From assembly GCA_021786385.1 (NCBI GenBank), contig JAJYNJ010000062.1, positions 1 to 61,897 of the forward strand: a stretch of DNA of 61,897 nucleotides, read 5' to 3'. Made by a program: the position numbers and the translations under genes. The notes beneath the pieces are model-generated. The model was given only the letters and a program-made list of their open reading frames with translations, was not told where the DNA came from and did no database searches. This DNA comes from Chloroflexota bacterium. Its GTDB lineage: Bacteria; Chloroflexota; Limnocylindria; Limnocylindrales; CSP1-4. How positions within the stretch are numbered: position 1 is the first letter of the stretch; every line of letters begins with the position of its first letter. Shown here piece by piece: positions 1 through 8,552 of this stretch.

Positions 1-660
1 CTGGGCCACGGCCCTCGTGCGGGGCCGCCTGGGCCGCGGCGTTCGGGGACGGCCGGCTGGGCCGCACGATCGCACGTCATGTGAACGGTGGCAGTGCCCG
101 AGGCATGTTCCAGGCGAGCGCCCGGTCACGTCCGAGCACGTAGCTCAGCTCGGAACGGATGCGCACGGCCGCAAGCGAGCGAGCGCCGCGTTCCCCCAGC
201 CCCCGTTACCGCGGGTGGAGAGGCGGCGGGGTGCGGACGGACCTGCGCAGGACCACCGGTTGTTCACGTCATGTGCGATCTGGGCCGCCTGGGTCGGCCC
301 GTGACGTCGGCCACGAAGGTCGGCCCGTGACGCACGCCCGTGCGCGCGTCTCCGCCGCGAGCTGCGCGCCCGCAACCGCGAGCTGCGCGCGTGTCCGCCG
401 CGAGCTGCGCGCCCGCAACCTCCCGGCGCCAGCACAAGCGGTGTCGGAAGGGCGCTACGCTTGGCGAGTGGCATGGGCGTTGGCCGCGCGACGGGTCCGG
501 CGGCCCGGGTGGTCATTGTGACTGACGAGGATCTGGTCCGTTGGGGGCGCCTCCTGTTGTCCGCCGCGACCTGCGCGCGTGTCCGCCGCGACCTGCGCGC
601 CCGCAACCTCTCGGCGCCAGCACAAGCGGTGTCGGAATGGCGCTACGCTTGGCGAGTGGC
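1..660. other. Gene-free, repeat-rich stretch
   Basis: No convincing gene is seen. The short ORFs here are Arg/Pro/Ala-rich products of GC-rich DNA. The stretch holds a near-inverted pair around CACGTCATGTG (68-86 and 262-280), several copies of a TCCGCCGCGAGCTGCGCGC-like unit (350, 394, 560, 582), and the first copy of a 188-bp duplication that carries the promoter and start of the downstream reductase gene. Confidence 0.6.
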
Positions 661-745
661 ATGGGCGTTGGCCGCGCGAGGGGTCCGGCGGCCCGGGTGG
701 TCATTGTGACTGACGAGGATCTGGTCCGTTGGGGGCGCCTCCTGT
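391..745 (+). repeat. 188-bp tandem direct duplication
   Basis: Two copies with period 188 (about 391-557 and 579-745) are nearly identical. Each carries the hexamer TACGCT (456 and 644), an ATG (473 and 661) and the first codons of the F420-type reductase. Only the second copy continues into the full gene; in the first the frame runs into unrelated Arg-rich sequence. It looks like a recent local duplication that left a truncated decoy copy of the promoter and gene start. Confidence 0.85.
644..649 (+). promoter_or_regulatory. Putative -10 element (TACGCT) of the reductase gene
   Basis: TACGCT lies 11 nt before the ATG at 661. It matches the TANNNT hexamers found just before many starts in this window. 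The same hexamer is duplicated at 456-461. No clear -35 is seen. Confidence 0.35.
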
Positions 746-1059
746 GGCTGGAGACGCGCGGTCGGCGGACGGGTCGGTGGGTCCGGGTGACGATCGGCTT
801 CGTGTCGGAGTGGGAAGGTGCCATGCTCGTGGCGGCGTCGTCTTCCGCGCCGGACTGGGCTCTCAATCTGCGAGCCGATCCGCACTGCCGGGTCACCGTC
901 GGCGACCAGATGCTCGAGTGTCGGGCGGAGGAACTGACGGACGACGAGCACGCCCGCGCGGTCCGCGAGCTGATCCTACGCTACGGCACCCCATCGGAGC
1001 GGCTGGGCGAGGGCCCGGCGTTCCGGCTGCGGGCCATGAACACACCAAGCGAAGGCTGA
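661..1059 (+). CDS. F420-type nitroreductase family (DDN-like) protein
   Basis: This small protein (132 aa) resembles deazaflavin-dependent nitroreductases, which use reduced F420 to reduce varied substrates in the cytoplasm. The family core is visible: LLWLETRGRRTG near residues 22-33, then a beta-rich stretch ending in APDWALNLRADP and a VTVGD strand. The length fits the family (about 130-150 aa). The ATG at 661 was chosen because TACGCT lies 11 nt upstream; GTG at 706 (MTDEDLVRWG) is the main alternative. The gene's promoter and first codons are duplicated 188 bp upstream. The stop lies inside the tandem repeats that precede guaA. The family is typical of Actinobacteria and Chloroflexota. 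The substrate cannot be told from sequence. Confidence 0.7.
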   Translation: MGVGRARGPAARVVIVTDEDLVRWGRLLWLETRGRRTGRWVRVTIGFVSEWEGAMLVAASSSAPDWALNLRADPHCRVTVGDQMLECRAEELTDDEHARAVRELILRYGTPSERLGEGPAFRLRAMNTPSEG

Positions 1060-1250
1060 CGGGTCGGCCGCACCTGCTCGCGCGTGGCTGACCCGGCCGC
1101 CAGCTGTGCCCAAGAACGCGGCTGACCCGGCCGCACCTGCTCGCGCGTGGCTGACCCGGCCGCCAGCTGTGTCCAAGAACGCGGCTGACCCGGCTGCCAA
1201 CGCCCCAGGCGAGTGACCCAGCCGCCAACGCCCCAGGCGAATGACCCTGC
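1055..1250. repeat. Tandem minisatellite upstream of guaA
   Basis: A 63-66 bp unit starting GCTGACCCGGCCGCACCTGC is present at 1055 and 1121, with a partial third copy at 1184. It is followed by two copies of a unit containing GCCAACGCCCCAGGCGA. The repeat starts over the stop of the reductase gene. It fills most of the gap to guaA. Confidence 0.8.
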
Positions 1251-1311
1251 CGCGTGGCACCACCTGGTTGCCTCGCACCACCCGGTTGTACCGCCGCGTC
1301 GCGCGGCCGGG

Positions 1312-1317
1312 TAGACT
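1312..1317 (+). promoter_or_regulatory. Putative -10 element (TAGACT) of guaA
   Basis: TAGACT lies 23 nt before the proposed TTG start, with the Shine-Dalgarno GGAGG between them (1330-1334). TTGTAC at 1286 could be a -35, but the 20-nt spacing is long. Confidence 0.4.
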
Positions 1318-1340
1318 TGCGTCCAGGCTGGAGGAGGGGA

Positions 1341-3107
1341 TTGATCGAACGGGAGCGCGGCAAGACCGTCCACGGCGAAGCCGCAAATGCCGGACACCGC
1401 GTGCTCGCCCCGGACGACGCCGAGGTCGAGGCGTATCTGGAGACCGCGCTGCACGCCCCCGCGCCGGAACGCCCGACCGTCGACCGCCCCGGAGGTGCCG
1501 TCCCGCGGGGCGAGTCGAGCGGCACCCATCCCGACACCGTCGTCGTCCTCGACTTCGGCAGCCAGTACGCCCAGCTGATCGCGCGCCGCGTTCGGGAGCT
1601 CAACGTCTACAGCGAACTGCTGCCCTTCGACACGCCCTGGCCGGAGATCGCGCGCCACAACCCGCGGGCGATCATCCTTTCCGGTGGACCGAGCAGCGTC
1701 TACGACCCCGGCGCGCCCCATCCCGACCCCGAGCTGTGGGCCGGTGGCGTGCCCATCCTCGGCATCTGTTACGGCCTGCAGCTGATGGCCGAGGCGTTGG
1801 GCGGCGAGGTCGTGCCGGCCACGAAGCGCGAATACGGTCCGGCGACGATCCAGGTGGTGGAGGAAGACGGCACCGGTGAACGGCTGCGCCTCTTCCGCGG
1901 GACACCGCGCGCGCAGCCCGTCTGGATGAGCCACGGCGACTCGATTGTGCGCGTGCCGGACGGTTTCCGACCCACTGCGCAGACCACCTCCACGCCGATC
2001 GCGGGCATGGCGGACGTCGGCCGCCGCCTGTACGGGATCCAGTTCCACCCCGAAGTCGCCCACACGCCCGCCGGACGCGATCTCCTGCGCAACTTCGTCC
2101 TGGAGATTGCCGGTGCGCGGCCCACCTGGACGCCGGCCAACTTCATCGAGTCGACGGTCGCCGAGATCCGCTCGCGCGTCGACGCCCACGCCAGAGCGAC
2201 CGGGTCGGACGGCAAGGTGATCTGCGCCCTTTCCGGTGGCGTCGACTCGGCCGTGGCGGCCACGCTCGTGCACCGTGCGGTCGGCGACCGGCTGACCTGC
2301 ATCTACGTCGACCACGGGCTGATGCGCAAGAAAGAGTCCGACCTGTTGCGCGCCACGTTCGAGCGCAACCTCGGCATGCGCCTGCTGATGGTCGATGCCC
2401 GCGAGCGGTTCCTGGCGCGACTCGCCGGCGTGGTGGAGCCCGAAGAGAAGCGCCGGATCATCGGCGACGAGTTCATCCGCGTCTTCGAGGAGCAGGCGGC
2501 GCAGCTCGGCGAGATCGACTTCTTGACGCAGGGCACGCTCTACCCCGACGTGATCGAGTCGACGGCGCCCGAGACGAAGGCGGCGCAGAAGATCAAGACG
2601 CACCACAACGTGGGCGGGCTGCCGCGCGACATGCGCTTCCAGCTGATCGAGCCGCTGCGGTATCTCTTCAAGGACGAGGTACGACAGGTTGGGCTCGCGC
2701 TGGGGTTGCCCGAGGCGATGGTGCAACGGCAGCCGTTCCCCGGTCCTGGGCTTGCGATCCGTATCATCGGCGAGGTCACCGCGGAGCGGCTCGACACCCT
2801 CCGCGAGGCCGACTGGATCGTGATCGACGAGATCAAGGCCGCGGGCCTCTATCACGCGGTCTGGCAGAGCTTCGCGATCCTGACGCCGGTCCGCAGTGTC
2901 GGCGTGATGGGCGACGGCCGAACCTACGCGAACGTCGTCGCGATCCGCGCCGTCACGAGCGACGACGGCATGACGGCCGACTGGGCCAAGCTCCCGTACG
3001 ACGTGTTGGCCAAGATCAGCTCCCGGATCGTCAACGAGGTGCCCGGCGTGAACCGGGTGGTCTACGACATCAGCAGCAAACCGCCGGCGACCATCGAGTG
3101 GGAGTGA
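1341..3107 (+). CDS. guaA: GMP synthase (glutamine-hydrolysing)
   Basis: GuaA aminates XMP to GMP with ATP and glutamine in the cytoplasm, the last step of guanine nucleotide synthesis. All parts are present: a class I glutamine amidotransferase domain starting near residue 65 (VVVLDFGSQ), nucleophile Cys143 in GICYGLQ, the PP-loop SGGVDS at 298-303, and the C-terminal GMP synthase dimerisation domain ending [11 protein letters not shown] 1341 was chosen because GGAGG lies 6 nt before it; GTG 1401 also fits. Either start leaves a 45-65 residue N-terminal extension not usual in GuaA, so the true start could be further in. A zinc-ribbon gene follows 2 nt after the stop and probably shares the transcript. 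Confidence 0.95.
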   Translation: MIERERGKTVHGEAANAGHRVLAPDDAEVEAYLETALHAPAPERPTVDRPGGAVPRGESSGTHPDTVVVLDFGSQYAQLIARRVRELNVYSELLPFDTPWPEIARHNPRAIILSGGPSSVYDPGAPHPDPELWAGGVPILGICYGLQLMAEALGGEVVPATKREYGPATIQVVEEDGTGERLRLFRGTPRAQPVWMSHGDSIVRVPDGFRPTAQTTSTPIAGMADVGRRLYGIQFHPEVAHTPAGRDLLRNFVLEIAGARPTWTPANFIESTVAEIRSRVDAHARATGSDGKVICALSGGVDSAVAATLVHRAVGDRLTCIYVDHGLMRKKESDLLRATFERNLGMRLLMVDARERFLARLAGVVEPEEKRRIIGDEFIRVFEEQAAQLGEIDFLTQGTLYPDVIESTAPETKAAQKIKTHHNVGGLPRDMRFQLIEPLRYLFKDEVRQVGLALGLPEAMVQRQPFPGPGLAIRIIGEVTAERLDTLREADWIVIDEIKAAGLYHAVWQSFAILTPVRSVGVMGDGRTYANVVAIRAVTSDDGMTADWAKLPYDVLAKISSRIVNEVPGVNRVVYDISSKPPATIEWE

Positions 3108-3109
3108 CC

Positions 3110-3940
3110 GTGGACGAGCGCGTGCGCCCTGCGCTATCGCCAACGACGACCGGCGCCGACGCGCGCGCATCGGCTCCCGAAGGAGCCCCTGCGTCCGACT
3201 CGAGTGCTCCGGTCTCCCGATCCGCGACGTCGGACCCGATCGACCCGTCCGATCCGAGCGCGCCGGCCTTCGACGCGGCCGGCGACCCGCTGCCTGCGAA
3301 CACCTTCGCCCCGGGGATCGACGATGCCGCTCTCGGATTCTCGTCGACGGCGCGCGCGCCGCGGGGCTGCGAGTGGTGCGGCGCTCCGCTGTCCGAGCCC
3401 GACCTCGCTGTCTGTCCGTCCTGTGGCGCCGCGCTCCGCCCGGTCGCCGACCTACCTGAGATCCCGGGGGTCACGGTGGCACCGGCCGACGTGCGGCGCA
3501 TCGTGCGCGACGTCAGCCCGGAGATCCGCGCGCTCGTGACGCCGCCGGTGACCGACGAGATCGCCCGGCCGGGGGCACGGCCGGAACTCGGGCCACCGGA
3601 CTCCGCCGTCCGGCGGGCGATGCTGGAGCTGGAACTGGAGACGCTGCGCGTGGCGCGCCTGCAAGAGGCGCGCGCGGAGGCAGCGCGCGCCGCCGTGGAA
3701 TGGGCTGCCGCCCTAGCGCAGGCGACGGGCCCGCTTGTAGAGGAGGCCTCGCAGGTCGGGCTGGCCCAGGGCGGGCGATCGGCCGAGGACGGGATCTCGG
3801 CCACGAGTACGGTGCCGTCCGCTGGCGGGACCTGGGGCGCGGATCCCGCCACGGCCGCCGCCGAGACGCCCGTGACGCCCCCCACGCTGCCGGCGCCGCT
3901 CCCCACGGACGCGCCCCTCGGGGAACCGCCGGCGCAATAG
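3110..3940 (+). CDS. Zinc-ribbon protein of unknown function
   Basis: The protein (276 aa) has a long Ala/Ser/Pro-rich N-terminus, one zinc ribbon (CEWCGAPL then CPSCGAAL), and a helical segment rich in Glu, Ala and Arg (ELELETLRVARLQEARAEAA) that may form a coiled coil. The C-terminus is Pro/Thr-rich and looks disordered. GTG 3110 was chosen because GGGAG sits 5 nt upstream; GTG 3104, overlapping the guaA stop, is an alternative. No membrane segment or signal peptide is seen. The gene follows guaA directly, but nothing ties its function to purine synthesis. A second zinc-ribbon protein is encoded at 5599. Confidence 0.65.
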   Translation: MDERVRPALSPTTTGADARASAPEGAPASDSSAPVSRSATSDPIDPSDPSAPAFDAAGDPLPANTFAPGIDDAALGFSSTARAPRGCEWCGAPLSEPDLAVCPSCGAALRPVADLPEIPGVTVAPADVRRIVRDVSPEIRALVTPPVTDEIARPGARPELGPPDSAVRRAMLELELETLRVARLQEARAEAARAAVEWAAALAQATGPLVEEASQVGLAQGGRSAEDGISATSTVPSAGGTWGADPATAAAETPVTPPTLPAPLPTDAPLGEPPAQ

Positions 3941-3971
3941 CCAGCAGCTGCAGGCTTCGGCCGGGCGCGGC

Positions 3972-3977
3972 TATGCT
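3972..3977 (+). promoter_or_regulatory. Putative -10 element (TATGCT)
   Basis: TATGCT ends 9 nt before the ATG at 3987. No Shine-Dalgarno lies between, so the transcript would have almost no leader. Confidence 0.4.
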
Positions 3978-3986
3978 CGGACTGCC

Positions 3987-4463
3987 ATGCGCACCCGACT
4001 GCCCGTTCCCGGCCCGTCGTTCCTCAAGGAAGAAGCGTTGCCGCTGCCCGCGCCACCGGGCGAGACGCCGCCCCTCGTGCGGGTCGGCATGACGCAGCCC
4101 TCCACCACCGACGACGGCTGGTGGCTCGCCGTTCTTTTCGTCCACGACGACGACGGCATCGTCGAGGCCGAGGAGCTGGCCCCGCGCTCCGGCCCGCCGC
4201 CGGTGCCGCCCCTCTTCGTCATGGGCCCCGCCTTCGCAGGCGCGCTCTCCGGGTTGATCCTCGAGGATGGCGGCCGACAGCAGATTCGGCTGGCCCTGCC
4301 TCCGTCGAGTGACGAGCGGTATCTGTGGCGGCAGCCGCTGGTGCTCCGCCTGGCGGTGCGGTGGGAACCGATGCGCGCGGCCACCATGCGCCCGACGGAG
4401 CTGGCCCAGGCCGCGCTACGCGCGTTCCGACGGGCACTGCTCGCGGCTGGCAACCCGGCGTGA
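3987..4463 (+). CDS. Hypothetical protein
   Basis: I do not recognise this 158-residue protein. It has a Pro-rich N-terminal third, a hydrophobic strand-rich centre (WWLAVLFVHDDDG), and a basic helical C-terminus. It has no signal peptide and no cysteine motif. Codon use matches the neighbours and its stop overlaps the next start as GTGA, which supports a real, co-translated gene. The partner downstream is a six-segment membrane protein, so the two may act together. Confidence 0.6.
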   Translation: MRTRLPVPGPSFLKEEALPLPAPPGETPPLVRVGMTQPSTTDDGWWLAVLFVHDDDGIVEAEELAPRSGPPPVPPLFVMGPAFAGALSGLILEDGGRQQIRLALPPSSDERYLWRQPLVLRLAVRWEPMRAATMRPTELAQAALRAFRRALLAAGNPA

Positions 4464-5422
4464 CCGGCGTCCTGCGCGACGTCCTGATTTCACCGGCGGC
4501 CTGGATCGTCGGTACGGCCGGGTTCTTGGCACGGGGCGGCGCGCTGATCCTGGCGCTGCCGATCCTTTCGCTGCCCACGCCGGTCGGGGTGACGTTGCTG
4601 GTCCCTCCGCTGTCGGTGACGACCAGCGGCGTCTCGTCGGTCTTCGCGCCACAGCTGATCGCGGCCGGGGCGGTCGTCGCAGTATTGGTGATCGCGGCCC
4701 TGTTCCTCGGCGCGCTCGCCGATCTGACCGCCTATGGGCGGATCGCCGTCCGTGGCGCGTCGGACCTCGCAGGCGTTCGGTCGCCCGGTAGCTCCGCAAC
4801 CCTCGTCGTGCGGCTGATGGGCGTGGAGATCGTGGCGCTGCTGCCTGCGGCGGCGGCCGGGCTCGTGGCTGCGGTCCGGCTGGTTACCGTTGGGGAACAG
4901 GAGTACCTGCTCCCTTCGTCGCTTGCGGTGCCGTACGTGGTCCGTGTCCTCCGAGGGGCCTCGACCGAAGTGGCTGCGCTCGGGGCGTGCTTGCTCCTCG
5001 CCGACGTCGTCAACGCCCTGCTCTCGCGCCGCATCTTGCGCGCGGCGTTCACCCCAGCGGCCCACGGGACGACCTCCTCTGGACCGACGGCTGTGCGGGT
5101 GGGCCGCGGGCGGTCCGCCCTCCTCCGTGTACGGTCCGTCCTCGACCCAGGCGGCCGGATCGTGGCAACGTGGCTGGCCGCGTGGTCGATCACGCTCGCG
5201 TCGCTTGTGCCCGGCCTGTTCGCCATCGACTTGGTCTGGCCGATGGTCCACGACACGTACGCCGCAACGTCTTCGTCCGTCCCGCCCGCCCCGCCGGTCC
5301 TGCTCGGGGTGACGCTCCTCTTTGTGGCGGTCTGGCTGACGGCCGTGCTGCTGGCCGGGCTCGGATCGGCTGTCCGTGCGGCGCTCTGGAGCGGCGTCAC
5401 GCTCCCGGCGACGGGGCGGTGA
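4460..5422 (+). CDS. Polytopic membrane protein of unknown function
   Basis: The protein (320 aa) has about six hydrophobic segments: near residues 10-40, 65-90, 115-140, 170-190, 235-260 and 280-310. The loops are rich in Ala, Ser and Arg and I see no catalytic motif. The GTG at 4460 overlaps the stop of the preceding gene (GTGA), which supports the start and translational coupling. A tandem repeat follows its stop. The layout resembles uncharacterised integral membrane proteins of high-GC Gram-positive and Chloroflexota genomes, but no family can be named. Confidence 0.6.
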   Translation: MTGVLRDVLISPAAWIVGTAGFLARGGALILALPILSLPTPVGVTLLVPPLSVTTSGVSSVFAPQLIAAGAVVAVLVIAALFLGALADLTAYGRIAVRGASDLAGVRSPGSSATLVVRLMGVEIVALLPAAAAGLVAAVRLVTVGEQEYLLPSSLAVPYVVRVLRGASTEVAALGACLLLADVVNALLSRRILRAAFTPAAHGTTSSGPTAVRVGRGRSALLRVRSVLDPGGRIVATWLAAWSITLASLVPGLFAIDLVWPMVHDTYAATSSSVPPAPPVLLGVTLLFVAVWLTAVLLAGLGSAVRAALWSGVTLPATGR

Positions 5423-5441
5423 GACGCATGCGGATGCGGGC

Positions 5442-5520
5442 TCCCTGCCGCGCGGCCGACCCACCGGCGGGGGTTCCCTGCCGCGCGGCCGACCCACCCG
5501 CGGCGGTTCCCTGCCGCGGC
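5442..5520. repeat. 33-bp tandem repeat (about 2.5 copies)
   Basis: The unit begins TCCCTGCCGCGCGGCCGACC and starts at 5442, 5475 and 5508, the last copy being partial. It fills the gap between the membrane protein and the promoter of the next gene. Confidence 0.8.
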
Positions 5521-5550
5521 CGTCCCGCTGGCGTGCGAGGGGGCCTCTGC

Positions 5551-5556
5551 TACACT
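5551..5556 (+). promoter_or_regulatory. Putative -10 element (TACACT)
   Basis: TACACT lies 42 nt before the ATG at 5599. The leader carries GGGAGG (5580-5585), so this gene has a conventional leader, unlike several others with the same hexamer. Confidence 0.4.
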
Positions 5557-5598
5557 CGGGCGACTTGAGCGATCTCCCCGGGAGGCGCGAGCCGGCAG

Positions 5599-6240
5599 AT
5601 GGACCAGATCCTTTCCACGTTCGGGGGCGCGGTCAGCACCTTCCTGAACGACCCGCACGTTCAGCTCGTCGGCCGCGCGATCGCGTTCTACGCCGTGCTG
5701 CTCTGGCTCGCCAGCGCGTATTGGGCCTACCGCGACCTCCAGTCACGCACCGCGAACCCGATCGCGCCCTACCTGGCCGCGGTCGTGATCATCCTCTTCA
5801 CGCCGCTGCTCTTCCCGTTCGGCCTGCTGCTGTATCGGCTCGTGCGCCCCGGTGAGACGGTTGCGGAGGCCAACGAGCGGTCGATCGCCGAGGAGGCGAT
5901 GCTGCACGAGATCGAGGCACAGCCACACTGTGCGAACTGCGGTCGACGCGTGGAGGCCGACTGGCTCGTCTGCCCGACCTGCCGCAATCAGCTCCGGCGC
6001 ATCTGTCCGGCGTGCAGCCGTCGCGTCGATCTTGACTGGGTGGTCTGCGCCTGGTGCGGAGCCGACCTGGTCGCGCCGTCCGTGGCCAGCGCAGCACGGC
6101 CCAGCGCATCCATCCGGCGGCGGGGCGCCACCCTTGCGCCCGCTGCCGTTCCATCGGAGGCCACTCAGCCCTCGATCCCCGGCAGCGCGCTCGAGCCGGT
6201 GCTCGCTGACCCACCGCAGCGAGGCACGCCGCTGCGGTGA
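5599..6240 (+). CDS. Membrane protein with double zinc ribbon
   Basis: The protein (213 aa) has two membrane segments near residues 24-45 and 54-77, then two consecutive zinc ribbons. The first is CANCGRRV with CPTCRNQL, the second CPACSRRV with CAWCGADL. The C-terminus is Ala/Pro-rich and probably disordered. Double zinc-ribbon membrane proteins of this kind are common but uncharacterised in Chloroflexota and Actinobacteria. The stop overlaps the CPBP-protease gene as GTGA, so the two are likely co-translated. The ribbons probably face the cytoplasm and may mediate protein contacts; this is inference. Confidence 0.75.
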   Translation: MDQILSTFGGAVSTFLNDPHVQLVGRAIAFYAVLLWLASAYWAYRDLQSRTANPIAPYLAAVVIILFTPLLFPFGLLLYRLVRPGETVAEANERSIAEEAMLHEIEAQPHCANCGRRVEADWLVCPTCRNQLRRICPACSRRVDLDWVVCAWCGADLVAPSVASAARPSASIRRRGATLAPAAVPSEATQPSIPGSALEPVLADPPQRGTPLR

Positions 6241-7412
6241 ACGAGGGCCCCGGGCCGGGACCCCGCCTGGTCCCGCTTCCCGGGTCCGCAGAGGACGGCT
6301 CCGACGGGGCCGGCCCGTCGTCGGCGCCCCTGAGCGACGAGGGCCGCGAGTCGCAGGCGGACGGCACGCCTGCAGCCATTGCGCACGCCGACGAGCCGGT
6401 CAGCCTTGGTGGGCCGCCCGATGCCGCTGGGCCGCCCGGCGCCGGCATCTTCAGCCTCGAGGGTCGGCCCGCACCGGGCCTCTACGTTGCGGCCTGGCTG
6501 CTCGCGCTCGTTGGGTTTGGGTTGCTCGTCGTCGCGGGTGGCGCAGCGACGAGCGCGTCGTCCGGCGGCGGGATCGGGCTCTGGGCGGTGGGACTGCTCT
6601 TCGCCGCACTCGTGGTGTTCACGCTCGCCTTCGCCGCCGCGGCCGGGTATCAGGTGCTCGCTCGCGCGAACAGGCCGGCGCAGCGCTACCGCGGCCCGTC
6701 GCCGCTGATCCTGTTCGCGGTGGTGCTGTTCAGCGTTACCCTCGCCGTCGGGCTGCTCAGCGCGGTCGGGTGGATCGCCCCCGAGTCGCAGTCGCTAGGC
6801 GCGCTGGTGGTCGTGCTGCTCACCACGCTCGCCTACTTGGGCTCGATCTGGCTCTTCGTCGTGCGCACGGGTGTGCTCCGGTGGCCCGAGATGGGATGGC
6901 CGACGCGCTGGCGGGCGCCGCGCGGACAGCTGGCCGGTGACGCACTGGCCGGCGTCACGATGATGGTGCCTGCATACCTGGTGACGATCTTGATCGGCGC
7001 GGTCGTGGCCACCCTCCTCGGCGTCCAGCTGCCGAGCGCGTTGCCCACCCCGCGCTCGGTGCCCGATGCCCTGGCAACGGTGCTGGCGGGTGTGATCGTC
7101 GCGCCGGTCGGGGAGGAGGCGTTCTTCCGCGGGCTCTCGTTGACGGCCTGGTGGCGCGACCTGGGACTGCGCGCCGCGCTCCTGCGCGCCACCCTCTTTT
7201 TTGCGGCGGCCCACATCCTGAATGTCACCGCGTCGAACGCGAGCGAGGGGCTGCGCATGGCGCTGCTCCAGTTCGTCGTGATCCTGCCGGTAGGCCTCGC
7301 GCTCGGCTGGCTCTTCTCACAGCGGGGCATCGTCGCGTCGATCGCCGGCCACATGACGTTCAACGCGATCGCCGTGTCGTTGCTGCTCACCTCGGGCGCG
7401 ATTCGTGCGTAG
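6237..7412 (+). CDS. CPBP-family intramembrane metalloprotease
   Basis: CPBP (CAAX protease and bacteriocin-processing) proteins are glutamate/histidine metalloproteases in the membrane. The three family motifs are here: EEAFFRG, then FFAAAHIL, then HMTFNA, all in the last third. The 391-residue protein has a long Pro/Gly-rich, probably cytoplasmic N-terminus (about 75 residues) and about eight membrane segments. GTG 6237 overlaps the stop of the zinc-ribbon membrane gene, which supports the start. The substrate is unknown. The adjacent double-ribbon membrane protein is a candidate partner, which is inference from coupling only. Confidence 0.85.
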   Translation: MNEGPGPGPRLVPLPGSAEDGSDGAGPSSAPLSDEGRESQADGTPAAIAHADEPVSLGGPPDAAGPPGAGIFSLEGRPAPGLYVAAWLLALVGFGLLVVAGGAATSASSGGGIGLWAVGLLFAALVVFTLAFAAAAGYQVLARANRPAQRYRGPSPLILFAVVLFSVTLAVGLLSAVGWIAPESQSLGALVVVLLTTLAYLGSIWLFVVRTGVLRWPEMGWPTRWRAPRGQLAGDALAGVTMMVPAYLVTILIGAVVATLLGVQLPSALPTPRSVPDALATVLAGVIVAPVGEEAFFRGLSLTAWWRDLGLRAALLRATLFFAAAHILNVTASNASEGLRMALLQFVVILPVGLALGWLFSQRGIVASIAGHMTFNAIAVSLLLTSGAIRA

Positions 7413-7661
7413 CGCCGCTGGCCTGGGCGGGGGATCGGCACGGGAGGAGACGTGCCCGACCAGACGCGCGTCTTGTGCCAGCCCCGGCTGCGGGAACCCG
7501 GCGTGCGAGCGACAAGGCGCAGGCAAGCCAGCGCGAAGTCCGCGGTGAGCGCCGCGGCCTAGGATCGACGCAGCTCTCGGGTCCGGACGGCGGAGGAATC
7601 GGCGGGCTCCGTTGTCCGGGCCCGGGGGCGCCATCTCGCCGCGGAAACAGGAGGTCGCTGG
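7413..7661. other. Intergenic region before radC
   Basis: These 249 nt hold no ORF with sensible composition. A TAGGAT hexamer lies at 7560-7565 and AGGAGG near 7651 is the radC ribosome-binding site. I looked for riboswitch folds and found no matching core. Confidence 0.5.
7560..7565 (+). promoter_or_regulatory. Putative -10 element (TAGGAT) of radC
   Basis: TAGGAT lies about 96 nt before the radC ATG. It matches hexamers found before other genes in this window. Confidence 0.35.
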
Positions 7662-8438
7662 ATGAGCGCGTCGCCCGGGCCTGACGTCATCTCCGTGCCC
7701 CGTGTGCGCCGTGGCACGCCGCGCGTCGACGGGCGCCGCCCACGCCGGTTGCGCGAGATGCCGCCGGAGGAACGGCCGCGCGAGCGCCTCGCGGCCCGGG
7801 GTCCCGCGAGTCTGGCCACCGCCGAGCTCGTCGCCCTGATCTGGGGGAGCGGCACTGCGGGCCACAGCGCGGTCGAGCTGGCGGCCGAGGCGTTGGCCGC
7901 GCACGGCGGCCTCGCCGGGCTCGCGGGCGCCAGCGTGGTCGAACTCGAGGCGCTCCCCGGGATCGGTACTGCGCGGGCGGGCCAGCTCGTCGCGTCCTTC
8001 GAGTTGGGGCGCCGCTTGCTCGCCGACTGGCCCACCGGGCGTTTCACGGTGCGCACGCCGCGCGACCTGGCCGACCGGCTCGTGCTGCAGATGGGGCGGC
8101 TCGACCGCGAAGAGCTGAGGGTCGTGTTGCTCAACACGAAGAATCAGGTGCTGGGGATCCGCACTGTCTACCAGGGCAACGTCTCCACGGCGCTGGTCCG
8201 GATCGGCGAGCTGTTCCGCGATGCCGTTCGGCAGTCGGCGGCCGGCGTGATCCTCGTCCACAACCATCCGTCCGGCGACCCTACCCCGAGCCCGGACGAC
8301 CTGCACTTGACGGCGGAGGCCGTGGCGGCGGGGCGGTTGCTCGACGTACCGGTCCTCGATCACCTGGTGATCGGACACGACGCGTTCGTCAGCCTGCGGG
8401 ACCGCGGGGTGGCGTTCGAACGGTCGGGTGACCGCTGA
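7662..8438 (+). CDS. radC: RadC family JAB-domain protein
   Basis: The RadC family (258 aa here, near the usual 220-250) has an N-terminal helix-hairpin-helix region and a C-terminal JAB/MPN metalloprotease-like domain. Both are present: LPGIGTARAGQL near residue 102 and the metal-binding HNHPSGDPTPSPDD near 200. The first 30 residues are Arg/Pro-rich. AGGAGG lies just before the ATG. The role of RadC is unsettled; an early link to DNA repair was later questioned, and JAB-domain homologues are found on mobile elements. It is convergent with ftsH. Confidence 0.9.
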   Translation: MSASPGPDVISVPRVRRGTPRVDGRRPRRLREMPPEERPRERLAARGPASLATAELVALIWGSGTAGHSAVELAAEALAAHGGLAGLAGASVVELEALPGIGTARAGQLVASFELGRRLLADWPTGRFTVRTPRDLADRLVLQMGRLDREELRVVLLNTKNQVLGIRTVYQGNVSTALVRIGELFRDAVRQSAAGVILVHNHPSGDPTPSPDDLHLTAEAVAAGRLLDVPVLDHLVIGHDAFVSLRDRGVAFERSGDR

Positions 8439-8552
8439 GGTCGGCACCACGGCGGACGTCTTCTTGGGGACCGTGCCGTGCCCCGCGGCGCGCGAACGTC
8501 TCCCTGGGACGGTGTCGTGCCCGGCGCCGGCTGTTCCCTGGGAGTGCGCTCC

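Noticed and set aside
68-280. Inverted repeats of a small mobile element
   Set aside because: The pair around CACGTCATGTG is imperfect in the middle, encloses only about 180 nt without an ORF, and has no target duplication.
981-3170. 729-residue minus-strand ORF over guaA
   Set aside because: It is an antisense shadow of guaA: the plus-strand product has every GMP synthase motif, and this ORF is Arg/Asp/His-rich with no domain.
7413-7661. Possible riboswitch before radC
   Set aside because: I looked for a cobalamin-, TPP- or T-box-like core and found no conserved blocks in the right order.
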